Shown: piece after piece, positions 7,194 to 15,651 of the stretch
Layout of the letters: each line of letters starts with the position of its first letter
Numbering within the stretch: position 1 is the stretch's first letter
Assembly (NCBI GenBank): GCA_029556615.1
Contig: JAKQDD010000243.1
Coordinates: 1-33,337, forward strand
Length of the DNA: 33,337 nucleotides
Direction of reading: 5' to 3'
DNA from: Verrucomicrobiota bacterium
GTDB lineage: Bacteria > Verrucomicrobiota > Verrucomicrobiia > Limisphaerales > J093
Made by a program: the position numbers and the translations under genes
The notes under the pieces: generated by a model
Database searches by the model: none
The model's input: only the letters and a program-made list of their open reading frames with translations
Told to the model about the DNA's origin: nothing

Positions 7194-8834
7194 ATGAGAA
7201 ACCCAACCTGCCTCAGCACCGCCGCGTCGCACGTCGCCCCGGTTTTCCTCGGGGCCTTCTGCAGGGATTGCGGCCGGCACCTGGCCTCCCTCACGCTGCT
7301 GCTGAGCACCCTCACCGGCCCCGTCGCCCAGGCGGCGACGATTGGTTTCGAGGTCTCCGAAGGGTGGGTGGTGGGGCAGCCTCCTCCGCCGGAGCTGGGG
7401 TGCACGTTCACCGCAGGGCGCGGCTCCGTCCCGGGGGTGGTTGCCGGAGAAGGCGGCCAGTCCCTGGCCGTTCCGCTCTCGGGTGTCGCTCGCATCCCGG
7501 TCGGCATGGGCAGCACCGGCGTTCAGCACCTCTCGATCGATCTGGCGTTCACCTCGCCTCCTTATACCACCGGTCGCTACAGCGACTGGCGCGGACTGGA
7601 TTGGGGCTACCTGCGCTTGCTGGATGCCACCGGATCGGGATCGGCAGTCTGGGTCGTCTTCGACGGCGCGGCGTGGAACAGCCCCCCTACCTCGTACATG
7701 AACAACGAGGACCTGATCGTCAAGGGCACCTTCTACGGCGCCCAACCGCACACCACCCCGTTCGCCTCGCCGGCAAGCTATCACTTCGAGTTCACGTTCG
7801 ACTTTGGCAACAACACGACGACGTTCGCGATGTTCGCCGCGGGCGGGACCACGCCCCTCGCCACGTGGGTCTGGACCGGCGCGGTCCAGGTCGGCGCGGT
7901 GGAAGTCATGTCCCGGGCGTGGTGGCCCGACCCGCCAGCCGAAGGAACCACCACCTACGTTGACAACGTGTTCGTGGGATCCACCTCCACTCCAACAACC
8001 GTGTCCCTGGACAGCACCGGGACGCCGGCCGCGGTGGGAACTCCCGTCACCTTCACCGCCACCGTCTCCGGCAGCGCGCCCACCGGCGAGGTCACGTTCT
8101 ATGATGGCGCCACAGTTCTGGGCACCGCCACCCTCAACGCCGCCTCCCAAGCCCGTCTCACCATCTCCAGTCTGACACGCGGCACCCACACCCTCACGGC
8201 CCAATACGGCGGAGACCCCAACAATACCGGCTCCACTTCTCCGCCTTTCACCCAGGAGATCCTCCTCGAGTACGTGCTGGTCACCATCGCCTCCCCTGCC
8301 TCCGGCGGTGCCCTTACCGAAGGCGGCGCCTGCTTCGAGGGCTCGACCCAGACGATCACCGCGACCGCCCACCCCGGCTGGCTGTTCGACCACTGGACCG
8401 GAGACGCCGCCGGCACTGCTAACCCGATCCCGGTCCTCATGGACGGAAACAAGTCGATCACAGCCAACTTCAGCCACGACCTGCGAGACGAAGACGGCGA
8501 TGGCCTCAGCACCTACGACGAAGCCGTCACCCACGGCACGAATCCAACGGTCGCCGACACCGACGGCGACGGATTCGACGACGGATTCGAGGTCGGCAAC
8601 GGTTACAGCCCAACGTCCGCCACCAGCACTCCGGACAGCGCCAGCACGATCCTCACCGCTGTCGAGTTCCGCTTCAATGCCGCTCGAGGCGTCAGCTATC
8701 GCATCGAAACGTCCACGAACCTCGTGCAGTGGACCACGGTGGAACCGGCCATCCCTGGCCAGGGCGGCGTCGTGACCCGGTTCTACTCGATCGAAAACCA
8801 AGTCAAACGATACTATCGCGCGGTCAGAAACTGA
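7194..8834 (+). CDS. secreted multidomain protein: Ig-like, InlB-like repeat and calcium-binding repeats
   Basis: This 546-residue protein is probably exported. The N-terminus has a basic segment and a hydrophobic stretch (about 31-45), with likely cleavage near PVAQA-A. Residues 49-262 form an aromatic-rich beta domain of unknown role, possibly lectin-like. Residues 266-356 match a bacterial Ig-like fold of the kind with GEVTFYDGATVLGTATL. Residues 358-426 resemble a divergent InlB-type repeat (GWLFDHWTGD, KSITANF). Residues 429-470 carry aspartate-rich calcium-binding repeats (DEDGDGLSTYDEA, ADTDGDGFDDGFE). The last 60 residues hold FRFNAARGVSYRIETSTNL and YYRAV, a C-terminal module frequent in secreted Verrucomicrobiota proteins. 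The ATG at 7194 was chosen because it opens the signal peptide, the frame being open further upstream. Its end overlaps the converging gene by 11 bases. The role, adhesion or glycan binding, is inferred from the domains only. Confidence 0.85.
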   Translation: MRNPTCLSTAASHVAPVFLGAFCRDCGRHLASLTLLLSTLTGPVAQAATIGFEVSEGWVVGQPPPPELGCTFTAGRGSVPGVVAGEGGQSLAVPLSGVARIPVGMGSTGVQHLSIDLAFTSPPYTTGRYSDWRGLDWGYLRLLDATGSGSAVWVVFDGAAWNSPPTSYMNNEDLIVKGTFYGAQPHTTPFASPASYHFEFTFDFGNNTTTFAMFAAGGTTPLATWVWTGAVQVGAVEVMSRAWWPDPPAEGTTTYVDNVFVGSTSTPTTVSLDSTGTPAAVGTPVTFTATVSGSAPTGEVTFYDGATVLGTATLNAASQARLTISSLTRGTHTLTAQYGGDPNNTGSTSPPFTQEILLEYVLVTIASPASGGALTEGGACFEGSTQTITATAHPGWLFDHWTGDAAGTANPIPVLMDGNKSITANFSHDLRDEDGDGLSTYDEAVTHGTNPTVADTDGDGFDDGFEVGNGYSPTSATSTPDSASTILTAVEFRFNAARGVSYRIETSTNLVQWTTVEPAIPGQGGVVTRFYSIENQVKRYYRAVRN

Positions 8835-9891
8835 CAGGCCGGGCGTCTGGCTCGTGTGGTGGGCCTTCCTGCAGCAACGCCTCAAGGTTCTCCGCGGGCG
8901 TGGCGGGCGAGAGCGTGCAACCGGTGCTCAACACAAACCGCCGATGCCCGCACGCCTCAACAGCCGCCACCGCCTTGCGTCTCGCCTGCCGAACCTGCGC
9001 GACACTGCCCTCGAACAACACGCCCACCGGATCCAGGTTCCCCCACAGGGCGATGTCGGGTCCGACAATCCGGCACGCCTCGGCGAGGTCCACCGCGTGA
9101 TCGATCTCGAGCACGTCGGCCCCCGACGTCGCCATGGCGGCCAGGATCGGCCGCGTATCCCCGCAAATGTGGAGTGACACCGGCTTGCGCGTTGCCAACT
9201 TCAGCGCGGCGATGAGCCGCCGTTCGTAGGGCAGCGCGAGATCGAGATAGCCTCTCGGCCCCAAGAGGCCCGCCGGCGAATCGCCGCCGCTCAACAGATC
9301 CGCCCCGGCTGCGCCCAAGGCGCGTCCGTAAGCCAGCCCGTACTCGAGACACCGTTCCATCAGCGCTTCAAGAAAGCGCGGGTCATCCCTCGACAGCAGC
9401 AGCGCCCGGTCGAGACCCGTCAGCGCGCTGGCCAGCGAAAACGGGTATTGGTCGAAACAGGCCACGAGAAACACCGTCCCGCCCAACGCCGCCCGGATGC
9501 GCCTGAACGCCTCGAGCATCAGCGGATAGCGACCTTGCGTGGTTGCGTCCGGGGGCGGGATGCGATCCACGTCCGCCAGGGTCCGCACCCAGGGGCCGCC
9601 CACGCCTCCCCATGGCTGGTCGTCGTTCGTCGCGCCCACGGTCGCCCCCATCGCCTCCGCGCTCACCCACGTGTCCGCCGACAACCAGACGGCGTCCGGA
9701 CGAAAGCGCTCGTAATAACGGATGATCGAGTCGGCCAGGACTCGGGCGTCGGCTGTGTACTGCCGGAGCGTGCAGCCCGCCACGCCCGCGCAGAAATGCA
9801 CCGCCAGCGGCCCGGTCGGGACACGCGGAGTTTCGCGGCCTTCGAGGGCCCGCGCGACCACCTGTCGCGATGTGAGAGCGCTGGCGTTCAT
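8824..9891 (-). CDS. URO-D superfamily protein with methyltransferase-type zinc motif
   Basis: This 355-residue protein has the TIM-barrel pattern of the uroporphyrinogen decarboxylase/corrinoid methyltransferase superfamily. It shows the His-X-Cys...Cys zinc motif of the MtaA/CmuA/MtbA branch: H241 and C243 in SLHICGDTRPIL, and C325 in STGCTLSPATPAENL. In that branch the zinc activates a thiol such as coenzyme M to accept a methyl group from a corrinoid. True HemE enzymes lack this motif, so haem synthesis is unlikely. ALWGNLDPVGVLFEG is also typical of the family. The ATG at 9891 lies 17 bases after the upstream oxidoreductase. An in-frame ATG at 9927 would overlap that gene by 19 bases and is less likely. 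No corrinoid protein is encoded nearby, so the methyl donor and acceptor are unknown. Confidence 0.85.
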   Translation of the reverse strand: MNASALTSRQVVARALEGRETPRVPTGPLAVHFCAGVAGCTLRQYTADARVLADSIIRYYERFRPDAVWLSADTWVSAEAMGATVGATNDDQPWGGVGGPWVRTLADVDRIPPPDATTQGRYPLMLEAFRRIRAALGGTVFLVACFDQYPFSLASALTGLDRALLLSRDDPRFLEALMERCLEYGLAYGRALGAAGADLLSGGDSPAGLLGPRGYLDLALPYERRLIAALKLATRKPVSLHICGDTRPILAAMATSGADVLEIDHAVDLAEACRIVGPDIALWGNLDPVGVLFEGSVAQVRQARRKAVAAVEACGHRRFVLSTGCTLSPATPAENLEALLQEGPPHEPDARPVSF

Positions 9892-9908
9892 TGTCGTAGG
9901 ATCCGGCC

Positions 9909-11201
9909 TCACGCGTCCGGGCGGCATCCCTGTTCGAACTCGGCCAAGTCCACCAGGCGTCCCGTGCGCCGCGCCTCCTCCGCGGCGAACGCGATCAGGT
10001 GGCTGTGCACCGTCGAGTCGAGGCCCGCCGCCAACGGCCCCCCCGCCGGCTGGGTCATCTCCCCGTGCAAGGCGCGGACCAGGCCCGGATCGCCGCCGCC
10101 GTGCAGTTCATAACCGCCGTCCTCGGCCTGCACGGTGTAGCGCACCGGCTCGCCTTCATGGGGCAGCAGGACGAGGTGCGTGCCAAAGTGCTGGCGGTAA
10201 CTCTCACCGCCCTTCAGCACCCCCTTCGTTCCGCAGAGCTCGATGTGCCGCCCCGAGGCGAACGCCGTCATGGCAAACGTGGCGGGAAGTCCCCCCTCGA
10301 ATTCCAGGGCCAGCACCTGCCGGTCCACCGCATCGTTGTCGCACCGATACACACAGCGCCCCCACGGGCTCGTCCGCAGCCAATCGACAATCTCCTCCGC
10401 GCTCGCGTCCTGGGCGCGGTCATACACCATCGGCAGCCAGGGGAACCGGAGATCGCCCGCGTAGCGCAGCGCGTTGTAGGGGCAGGTGTCGCCAACCGGA
10501 CACCCTTCGGTGCAGCGGGCCGGAGCCCCCGCCGGGGCGCGCGCCGGCCGGAAAAACTCGAGACTCCCGAAGCTCGCCACCCGGGTGCAGCGCCGGCCCG
10601 CCAGCCAGTGCACGATGTCCGTGTCGTGACAGCACTTGGAGAGAATCATCGGCGAGCTCTTCCCAACCACCGACCAATGGCCGCGGACGAACGAGTGTGC
10701 CTGGTGCCACGGATTCACCCCTTCGCTGGCCTGCAACGACACCAGCTCCCCCAGCGCGCCCGAGTCCAGGATCTCTTTCACCTTCCGGTAAAAGGCCGCA
10801 AACCGCAGGACAAAACAGACCATCACCCGCCGGCCCGCCTGCCGGGCCAACCGCTCGATCTCGAGCACCTGCGCCGCCGTCGTCGCAATCGGTTTCTCGA
10901 GCAACACGTCGTAGCCGCGCTCGAGTGCGCCGCGGCAATGCTCGAAGTGGAAGTTGTCCTGCGTCGCCACGATCATGACGTCCGCAAGCTTGCCCGCCCC
11001 CAGGATCGCCTCCGCGCTCGGGAACCCGCGGAAGCCCGGGTTCGCCGAGGTCCGCCGGATCTTCTCGACCCGCTCGGGCACCGGGTCCGCGCCCGCCACG
11101 ATCTCGTACTCGTCCGGCCGACGCGCCGCCAATTGGGTGTAGGTTTGCGCCCGAGCTCCACAGCCGATGCACGCCAGCCGCAACCGCTTCCCGTGGTCCA
11201 T
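9909..11201 (-). CDS. Gfo/Idh/MocA-family oxidoreductase with a cysteine-rich insert
   Basis: This 430-residue NAD(P)-dependent dehydrogenase belongs to the glucose-fructose oxidoreductase/inositol dehydrogenase family. The Rossmann start LRLACIGCGARAQTY is near the N-terminus. The family motif EKP is at 102-104 (LLEKPIATT), its lysine being the usual catalytic residue. The histidine-containing segment KCCHDTDIVHWLAG is at about 189-202. An unusual feature is a segment at about 230-244, CTEGCPVGDTCPYNALRY, placing three cysteines at C-x3-C-x5-C spacing, followed later by GRCVYRCDNDAV. The cysteines could bind a metal or form disulfides. Substrate is probably a sugar, cyclitol or derivative. 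The ATG at 11201 is preferred to an in-frame TTG at 11213. It sits between two URO-D-superfamily genes on the same strand, 155 bases after one and 17 bases before the other. Confidence 0.9.
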   Translation of the reverse strand: MDHGKRLRLACIGCGARAQTYTQLAARRPDEYEIVAGADPVPERVEKIRRTSANPGFRGFPSAEAILGAGKLADVMIVATQDNFHFEHCRGALERGYDVLLEKPIATTAAQVLEIERLARQAGRRVMVCFVLRFAAFYRKVKEILDSGALGELVSLQASEGVNPWHQAHSFVRGHWSVVGKSSPMILSKCCHDTDIVHWLAGRRCTRVASFGSLEFFRPARAPAGAPARCTEGCPVGDTCPYNALRYAGDLRFPWLPMVYDRAQDASAEEIVDWLRTSPWGRCVYRCDNDAVDRQVLALEFEGGLPATFAMTAFASGRHIELCGTKGVLKGGESYRQHFGTHLVLLPHEGEPVRYTVQAEDGGYELHGGGDPGLVRALHGEMTQPAGGPLAAGLDSTVHSHLIAFAAEEARRTGRLVDLAEFEQGCRPDA

Positions 11202-11356
11202 GGCGGAGAGCAAACCACCCCCCGGCGCTTCTGGCCAGCCGGAATCCAGCCCAGCAAGTTGAGCCGCAAAGGACGCTCACGCGCGGACTTGGGATCTGTG
11301 CTCCGCCCTGAATTGGCGAGGAGCCATCCCCGCGCCGATTCGGGGCGGATCGCCGA

Positions 11357-12439
11357 TCATCGCACCGGCGCCGAATCCGCCGCGTCGAAGAACGCCACGA
11401 TGTTCTCCCACGGCGTCTCGGGTCCCAGCACGTGCGCCGGCGCCAGGATCAGTCCCCCACCCCGCCCCACATCGCGCACCCGGGCGCGGACCTCGGCCCG
11501 GACCTCGTCGGGTGTGCCGGACGGCATGGTGCGTTGCACGCTTACCGTGCCCCAGAAGGAGAGCGCGCCACCGAACCGGCGCTTGATCGCCGCCGGGTCC
11601 ATGCACTCCGGTTGCACCGGGTTGAGGATATCCACCCCGATCTCGATGAGATCCGGGATCAGAGCCTCGATGTTGCCATCCGAGTGATAGAAGAAGAAGG
11701 TCTCGGGCCGTGCCTCTTTCACCGCGCGCACGGTGGCGGCCAACCGGGGCTTCAGGAACTGCCGCCACATGCCCAGGCTCATGAGCAGGCCCTTCTGTCC
11801 GCCCACGTCATCGCCGGTGATGACGATGTCCGCCCCGGCGCGGGCAAACGCCGCAGCCGCCTTCCGCTGCAACGCCGCAGTCCGCTCGAAAAACCCGTGG
11901 GCCAACCCGGGTGCGGTGACCATATCCATCATTAGGTTCTCCATGCCCCGGAGATACCACGAGCGCTCGAACACGGACCCGGCGTAACCCACCACGGCCA
12001 ATCCCTGCGCCTGCAGCGCCTCGACCCGCGCGCGCACGCCTTCCCAGCGATACGCTTGATCCAGGTCCGGCCACGGGTAGTCCTCGAGCTCGCGAGACTC
12101 ACGGATCCCGCCCAGCGTCGGCTCGAAATGGACGAAATCGTGAATGCCGCCCTTCCGGCGCCAGGCGCCCCATTCGTCCACTTCATCCCGGGACAAGGCG
12201 GCGTCGGCCTCGGCTCCCAGCCACGGGGCAAACCGTTCCCGGGGCAGGAGGGTCGGATTCCAGGTCACCCGGGTCAGGTCCATGGCGAAGTACTCGAGCG
12301 GCGACTGCGGGGCACAGTGTGCGCGGAGCAACCGTTCGATGGGCGGGGTGTACCCGACGACCTCCTCGTACAGCAACCGCGGCACCCGATCCGTCGCCTG
12401 GTGCGCCAACGCCGCCAACACTCGATCGCGTGAGGTCAT
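11357..12439 (-). CDS. URO-D superfamily protein lacking the zinc cysteines
   Basis: This 360-residue protein begins MTSRDRVLAALAHQATDRVP, the classic opening of the URO-D superfamily, and has the expected mid-protein block DILNPVQPECMDPAAIKRRF with GALSFWGTVSVQ. Where methyltransferases of this fold have His-X-Cys, it has FYHSDGNI (H252, D254). The distal cysteine position is replaced in LAPAHVLGPETPWENI. It is therefore neither a clear zinc methyltransferase nor, with its many differences, a clear HemE. The protein begins within the stop codon of the pseudopilin gene (ATGA overlap at 12436-12439), so translation is probably coupled. It belongs to the large uncharacterised set of URO-D-like proteins that occur near sugar oxidoreductases in Verrucomicrobiota and Planctomycetota. 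The reaction is unknown. Confidence 0.85.
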   Translation of the reverse strand: MTSRDRVLAALAHQATDRVPRLLYEEVVGYTPPIERLLRAHCAPQSPLEYFAMDLTRVTWNPTLLPRERFAPWLGAEADAALSRDEVDEWGAWRRKGGIHDFVHFEPTLGGIRESRELEDYPWPDLDQAYRWEGVRARVEALQAQGLAVVGYAGSVFERSWYLRGMENLMMDMVTAPGLAHGFFERTAALQRKAAAAFARAGADIVITGDDVGGQKGLLMSLGMWRQFLKPRLAATVRAVKEARPETFFFYHSDGNIEALIPDLIEIGVDILNPVQPECMDPAAIKRRFGGALSFWGTVSVQRTMPSGTPDEVRAEVRARVRDVGRGGGLILAPAHVLGPETPWENIVAFFDAADSAPVR

Positions 12440-13167
12440 GAGTTGGGCATTTGGTACACGGCGATGATCTCCTGCAGCGTGCCCCGGACGAAGCCGACGT
12501 GGCCGTCGACGAAGACCGTGTTCTGCGCCCCGCGCACCCCGCCGGCGCCGCCGTTGAACACCGCGTCCCCCGACACGCCGACATGCTCGCCCATGCCGTC
12601 GCAGACAATCATGGGTTTCTCGGACGACCGCCGGATCGCGCTCACGTCGTGATCGCAGATCCCGGAGACATCGTTGTCGAAGCCGGAGAAGAACGGCAGG
12701 AGACTCCACCCGTGGACGCAGAGGTAGTTGTAATCCGTCGGGTAATTGACCGCGCGACTCGCCTGGACCCGCAGGGTCGGACACCAGTAGACCGTCCCGG
12801 TGCCCGTGTAGGGAACGAGCACCTGGCTGAGCGCGTTGCTGTGGACCGCCGGCGGCAGCCCGATCCGGTTGTCGCTGAAGTCCGCCTTCGGGAACCGGCG
12901 GTCCGCGTCGTCCACGTACATCGTCAGGGCCAGCCCCAACTGGCGCAGATTCGAGCTGCAAGCCCCCAGCCGCGCCCGTTCCTTGGCACGGGCCAGCGCC
13001 GGCAACAACAAGCCCGCCAGGATCGCGATCACCGCAATGACCACCAGCAGTTCGATCAAGGTGAACGCCCGGGCCGGGTGCCCGTCCGCTGCCCCCGGCC
13101 CGTGTCGCTCGCCCTCGACGTTCCTCGATCGGTCGACAATCACAGGCGCTGGCGCACCTGCGTTCAT
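12436..13167 (-). CDS. type II secretion/pilin-like protein with prepilin N-terminal domain
   Basis: This 243-residue protein has a 34-residue leader and then FTLIELLVVIAVIAILAGLL (35-54), the prepilin peptidase recognition segment and hydrophobic helix, followed by ALARAKERARLGACSSNLRQLG. E39 is the conserved fifth residue of the mature protein. The residue before the cleavage site is alanine (PARA-FTLIE) instead of the usual glycine, which is atypical and could affect processing. The C-terminal half contains NTVFVDGHVGFV, a motif of the big DUF1559/H-X9-DG-type pseudopilin family of Planctomycetota, Lentisphaerota and Verrucomicrobiota. The ATG at 13167 overlaps the HEAT-gene stop by 4 bases (ATGA), and its own stop overlaps the next start in the same way. 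It is probably membrane- or surface-exposed. A role in binding or secreting polymeric substrates is inference. Confidence 0.88.
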   Translation of the reverse strand: MNAGAPAPVIVDRSRNVEGERHGPGAADGHPARAFTLIELLVVIAVIAILAGLLLPALARAKERARLGACSSNLRQLGLALTMYVDDADRRFPKADFSDNRIGLPPAVHSNALSQVLVPYTGTGTVYWCPTLRVQASRAVNYPTDYNYLCVHGWSLLPFFSGFDNDVSGICDHDVSAIRRSSEKPMIVCDGMGEHVGVSGDAVFNGGAGGVRGAQNTVFVDGHVGFVRGTLQEIIAVYQMPNS

Positions 13168-15551
13168 CTCGCCGCCGTTGCCGGCTCGACGGTGAGCCCG
13201 GGAATCGGCAGGCCGTCGGCGCCGACGATCCGGGCGCACACCGCCCATCCGCCGCCGCCCTGGGTGACCTTGATCAACAGTTCGTTTGCCCCCTTCGCCA
13301 GCGTGATCGGCGCCAGGTCCTGATCGGCCACCATGCCGCGGTCCACGTTCGCGCTGTGCACCACCGCGCCGTTGAGCCAGGCCTTCACCCCGTCGTCGCT
13401 ACCCAGGAGCAGCGCCGCTTCGGTTGCCTCCGGCGCATTCAGGCGCGCCCGCACATACGCGGCGCAGTTCTCCTGATTCGGGAACAACGCGGCGAGGTTC
13501 ACATGCTCGGCGCGCGGCAGGGCCTTCCAGGTGACGGTTTGACCCGGCACCTCCGGACCCAGCGCCACCTCAAACAGCGCCTGCGCTCCTGTTGCGCCTT
13601 CCCTGCGATACGGACCGCTGACGACCCAATCCTGGATGAAGGGGCCGCCGGCAGCCGGTTTGACTCGCAGGGTCCACGCCCGCTTCACCAGCTCCGGCGT
13701 CTTGCACCGCGCCAGGACCTGGCGCGCCACGTCGTCCGCGAGCTGGGCGTCCTGGCCCGCCAGTTTCTCCGCGATACCGATCGCCGCCAAGCCCGCCTCG
13801 GCCGCCAGCGCCGGGTCGTCCATCAACTCCCGCGCGGCGGCCAGCGCCCGTGGGTTCGGTATCTGGCCGATCTGGGCCAGGGCCAGCCTTTTCTCCTCCG
13901 CACGCGATGCGGTCTTCAGCGCCTCCTGCAGGATCTCGAGACGCTGTTCGGGGCTTGCCTCCTGTCCTGCCACTTCAATGGCGCCTCTGAGGGCCAGCGT
14001 CTTCAGGGACGGATCGCCCCCGCCCCGCGCCATGTCGAGCAGATGACCCGCCGGCGCCGCGTCCGGCCACGCGGTCAAGACCCGCACTGCCTCCTTCGCC
14101 AGCTCGGCGTCGGGATCTCGAGTGACCGCCCGTGCCACCGCCAGGGCGTCGGGCGTGCCAAGATCCGCGAGGAGCATCAACAGCGGACGTTTCAGCGGGG
14201 CCGGCAGCCGTCCCAAGGACTGCGTCACCCGGCGGCTCGTGTCCGCGTTCCTGTCACTCGCCCGGCAAATCGCCTGCAAGGCCGGATAGCAGGACCGCGC
14301 GGCCTCCTCCGTGCCCGCCGCCGCCACGAGATCGAACAACGGCACCAGGGCGTCGGGCGCCGCGAGTTTCCGGAGGGCGTCCAACGCCGCTCCGCGCACG
14401 GGATCGGGCTCGATGCGGGCTGCCTGCACCAGGACGCCTGTCGCCTGCCGATCGCCCCGCTCCCCCAGCGCCCGCACCAGTTCCGCCTGCTCCGCGGGCG
14501 GCGCCGTGGCCAGTCCCGCGATGAGCGCCTCCCGCACCCCGGTCCCGCTCAGTCGCACCAGGGCGTCCCGGGCCGCGTCCCGCTCGGCCGACGGCGCTCC
14601 GGCAGCCGCTTGGGCGAAGCTGGGGATCGATTCGAAGTCATTGGCTCCCGCCAGCGCCTCGATCGCCGCGACCCGGACGGGCGGGTGCGGACTTTCCCTC
14701 GCCATTCGCAGCACGGGCATCGGGTCCGCCCCGGACTCGAGATGCGCCGTCAACACGGCCAGCTGGCCATCGGCTGGAATCGAACGCCAGACGCTGAGAC
14801 CGGCGTCGATGGCCGAACGATCCCGGGTTTCACGAATCCAACCCATCGCCGCCGTCCGCGGGACTGCGTCCGCCCCCTGGAGCGCGCCGGCGATCAGGTT
14901 CCCCCTGTCTTTGGTGTCGGTGGTGAGCCAACCGCGCCAGGCTGCGGCGCGCACCGGGGCCGGGTTCCGTGCCTCTGCCAGTTCGCGGTAGATGCCGGCG
15001 GCGCGTTCGGGGTTGTTCCCTGCCGCCAGGCCTTCCGCGCACAGCAATAGCCCTTCGAGGACTGCTGGCCGCACCTGCGGCGCGCTGGACTCCCGGGCCC
15101 GCAGCAGCGCCTCGAGGGCGGGGCCGCCGCCGATCCGTCCCAGGGCGATCGCGGCGGCGGATCCCGCCGCCGGCTCGCTCTCCGCCAGCAACGGCACCAG
15201 CACCGGCACCGCTTCAGCGTCCCGTCGCCACCCCAGGGATTCCGCCACCCCTGCCTTCAGGAGCCCGCGGGTTTGCCCCACCGAGTTCCGCAGGGCCGCC
15301 CCCGCTTCGGCGCAGGGCATGGCTTCGAGGGCGTTCCTCGCGGCTTGCGAGATTGCCTCATTCGGCAGCAGGGCCGCCAGACCCGGCACCGACTTGGCTG
15401 TGCCGATGGACCGGAGCCGCAAACACGCATCGGCTTTACGGACTGCCGGTGCGGCGGACTGCAGCACGGTCATGCAATCCGTTTCCTCGTCCGCGCGGCC
15501 AACCAGAACGGCTGCCACAACCACCCAGGCACACAAGTAAGCCGCTTTCAT
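13164..15551 (-). CDS. secreted HEAT-repeat protein
   Basis: This 795-residue protein starts with a signal peptide, MKAAYLCAWVVVAAVLVGRA. From about 30 to 600 it consists of alpha-helical HEAT/PBS-lyase-like repeats, recognisable as recurring segments such as SVPGLAALLPNEAISQAARNAL, here best seen at AVPVLVPLLAES and PALEALLRARES. Such arrays are protein-binding scaffolds. After about 610, PFIQDWVVSGPYRREG opens a beta-rich C-terminal domain with LLLGSDDGVKAWLNGAVVH, resembling the jelly-roll module found attached to secreted HEAT proteins in this phylum and possibly carbohydrate-binding. The ATG at 15551 is chosen for the signal peptide. An upstream in-frame ATG at 15590 would add 13 polar residues. 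The 3' end is coupled to the pseudopilin gene by an ATGA overlap. It has no enzymatic motif. Confidence 0.87.
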   Translation of the reverse strand: MKAAYLCAWVVVAAVLVGRADEETDCMTVLQSAAPAVRKADACLRLRSIGTAKSVPGLAALLPNEAISQAARNALEAMPCAEAGAALRNSVGQTRGLLKAGVAESLGWRRDAEAVPVLVPLLAESEPAAGSAAAIALGRIGGGPALEALLRARESSAPQVRPAVLEGLLLCAEGLAAGNNPERAAGIYRELAEARNPAPVRAAAWRGWLTTDTKDRGNLIAGALQGADAVPRTAAMGWIRETRDRSAIDAGLSVWRSIPADGQLAVLTAHLESGADPMPVLRMARESPHPPVRVAAIEALAGANDFESIPSFAQAAAGAPSAERDAARDALVRLSGTGVREALIAGLATAPPAEQAELVRALGERGDRQATGVLVQAARIEPDPVRGAALDALRKLAAPDALVPLFDLVAAAGTEEAARSCYPALQAICRASDRNADTSRRVTQSLGRLPAPLKRPLLMLLADLGTPDALAVARAVTRDPDAELAKEAVRVLTAWPDAAPAGHLLDMARGGGDPSLKTLALRGAIEVAGQEASPEQRLEILQEALKTASRAEEKRLALAQIGQIPNPRALAAARELMDDPALAAEAGLAAIGIAEKLAGQDAQLADDVARQVLARCKTPELVKRAWTLRVKPAAGGPFIQDWVVSGPYRREGATGAQALFEVALGPEVPGQTVTWKALPRAEHVNLAALFPNQENCAAYVRARLNAPEATEAALLLGSDDGVKAWLNGAVVHSANVDRGMVADQDLAPITLAKGANELLIKVTQGGGGWAVCARIVGADGLPIPGLTVEPATAAR

Positions 15552-15651
15552 CGTCCAAGAGAGTCCTCGACGTGTGGAATTCGATGTCATAAGGCCAGAT
15601 TCCGGCCACCCCCGTTGCAGCCCCTCCTCTTCTTCCGTCGAGGACTCTGAT

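Noticed and set aside
8824..9891. Reading the URO-D protein as HemE (haem synthesis)
   Set aside because: It has the methyltransferase zinc motif HICG and a distal cysteine, which HemE lacks, and there are no haem genes nearby.
9931..9945. GTTCGAAC-like sequence resembling a tRNA T-arm
   Set aside because: It lies within a coding region and no matching acceptor or anticodon stem is present.
11202..11356. Possible terminator in the 155-base gap between the URO-D and oxidoreductase genes
   Set aside because: Only a four-base stem and no T-run could be found, so nothing specific is claimed.
13356..15050. Open frame on the plus strand inside the HEAT-repeat gene
   Set aside because: It runs opposite a gene with a signal peptide and regular helical repeats and has an arginine-rich low-complexity product.
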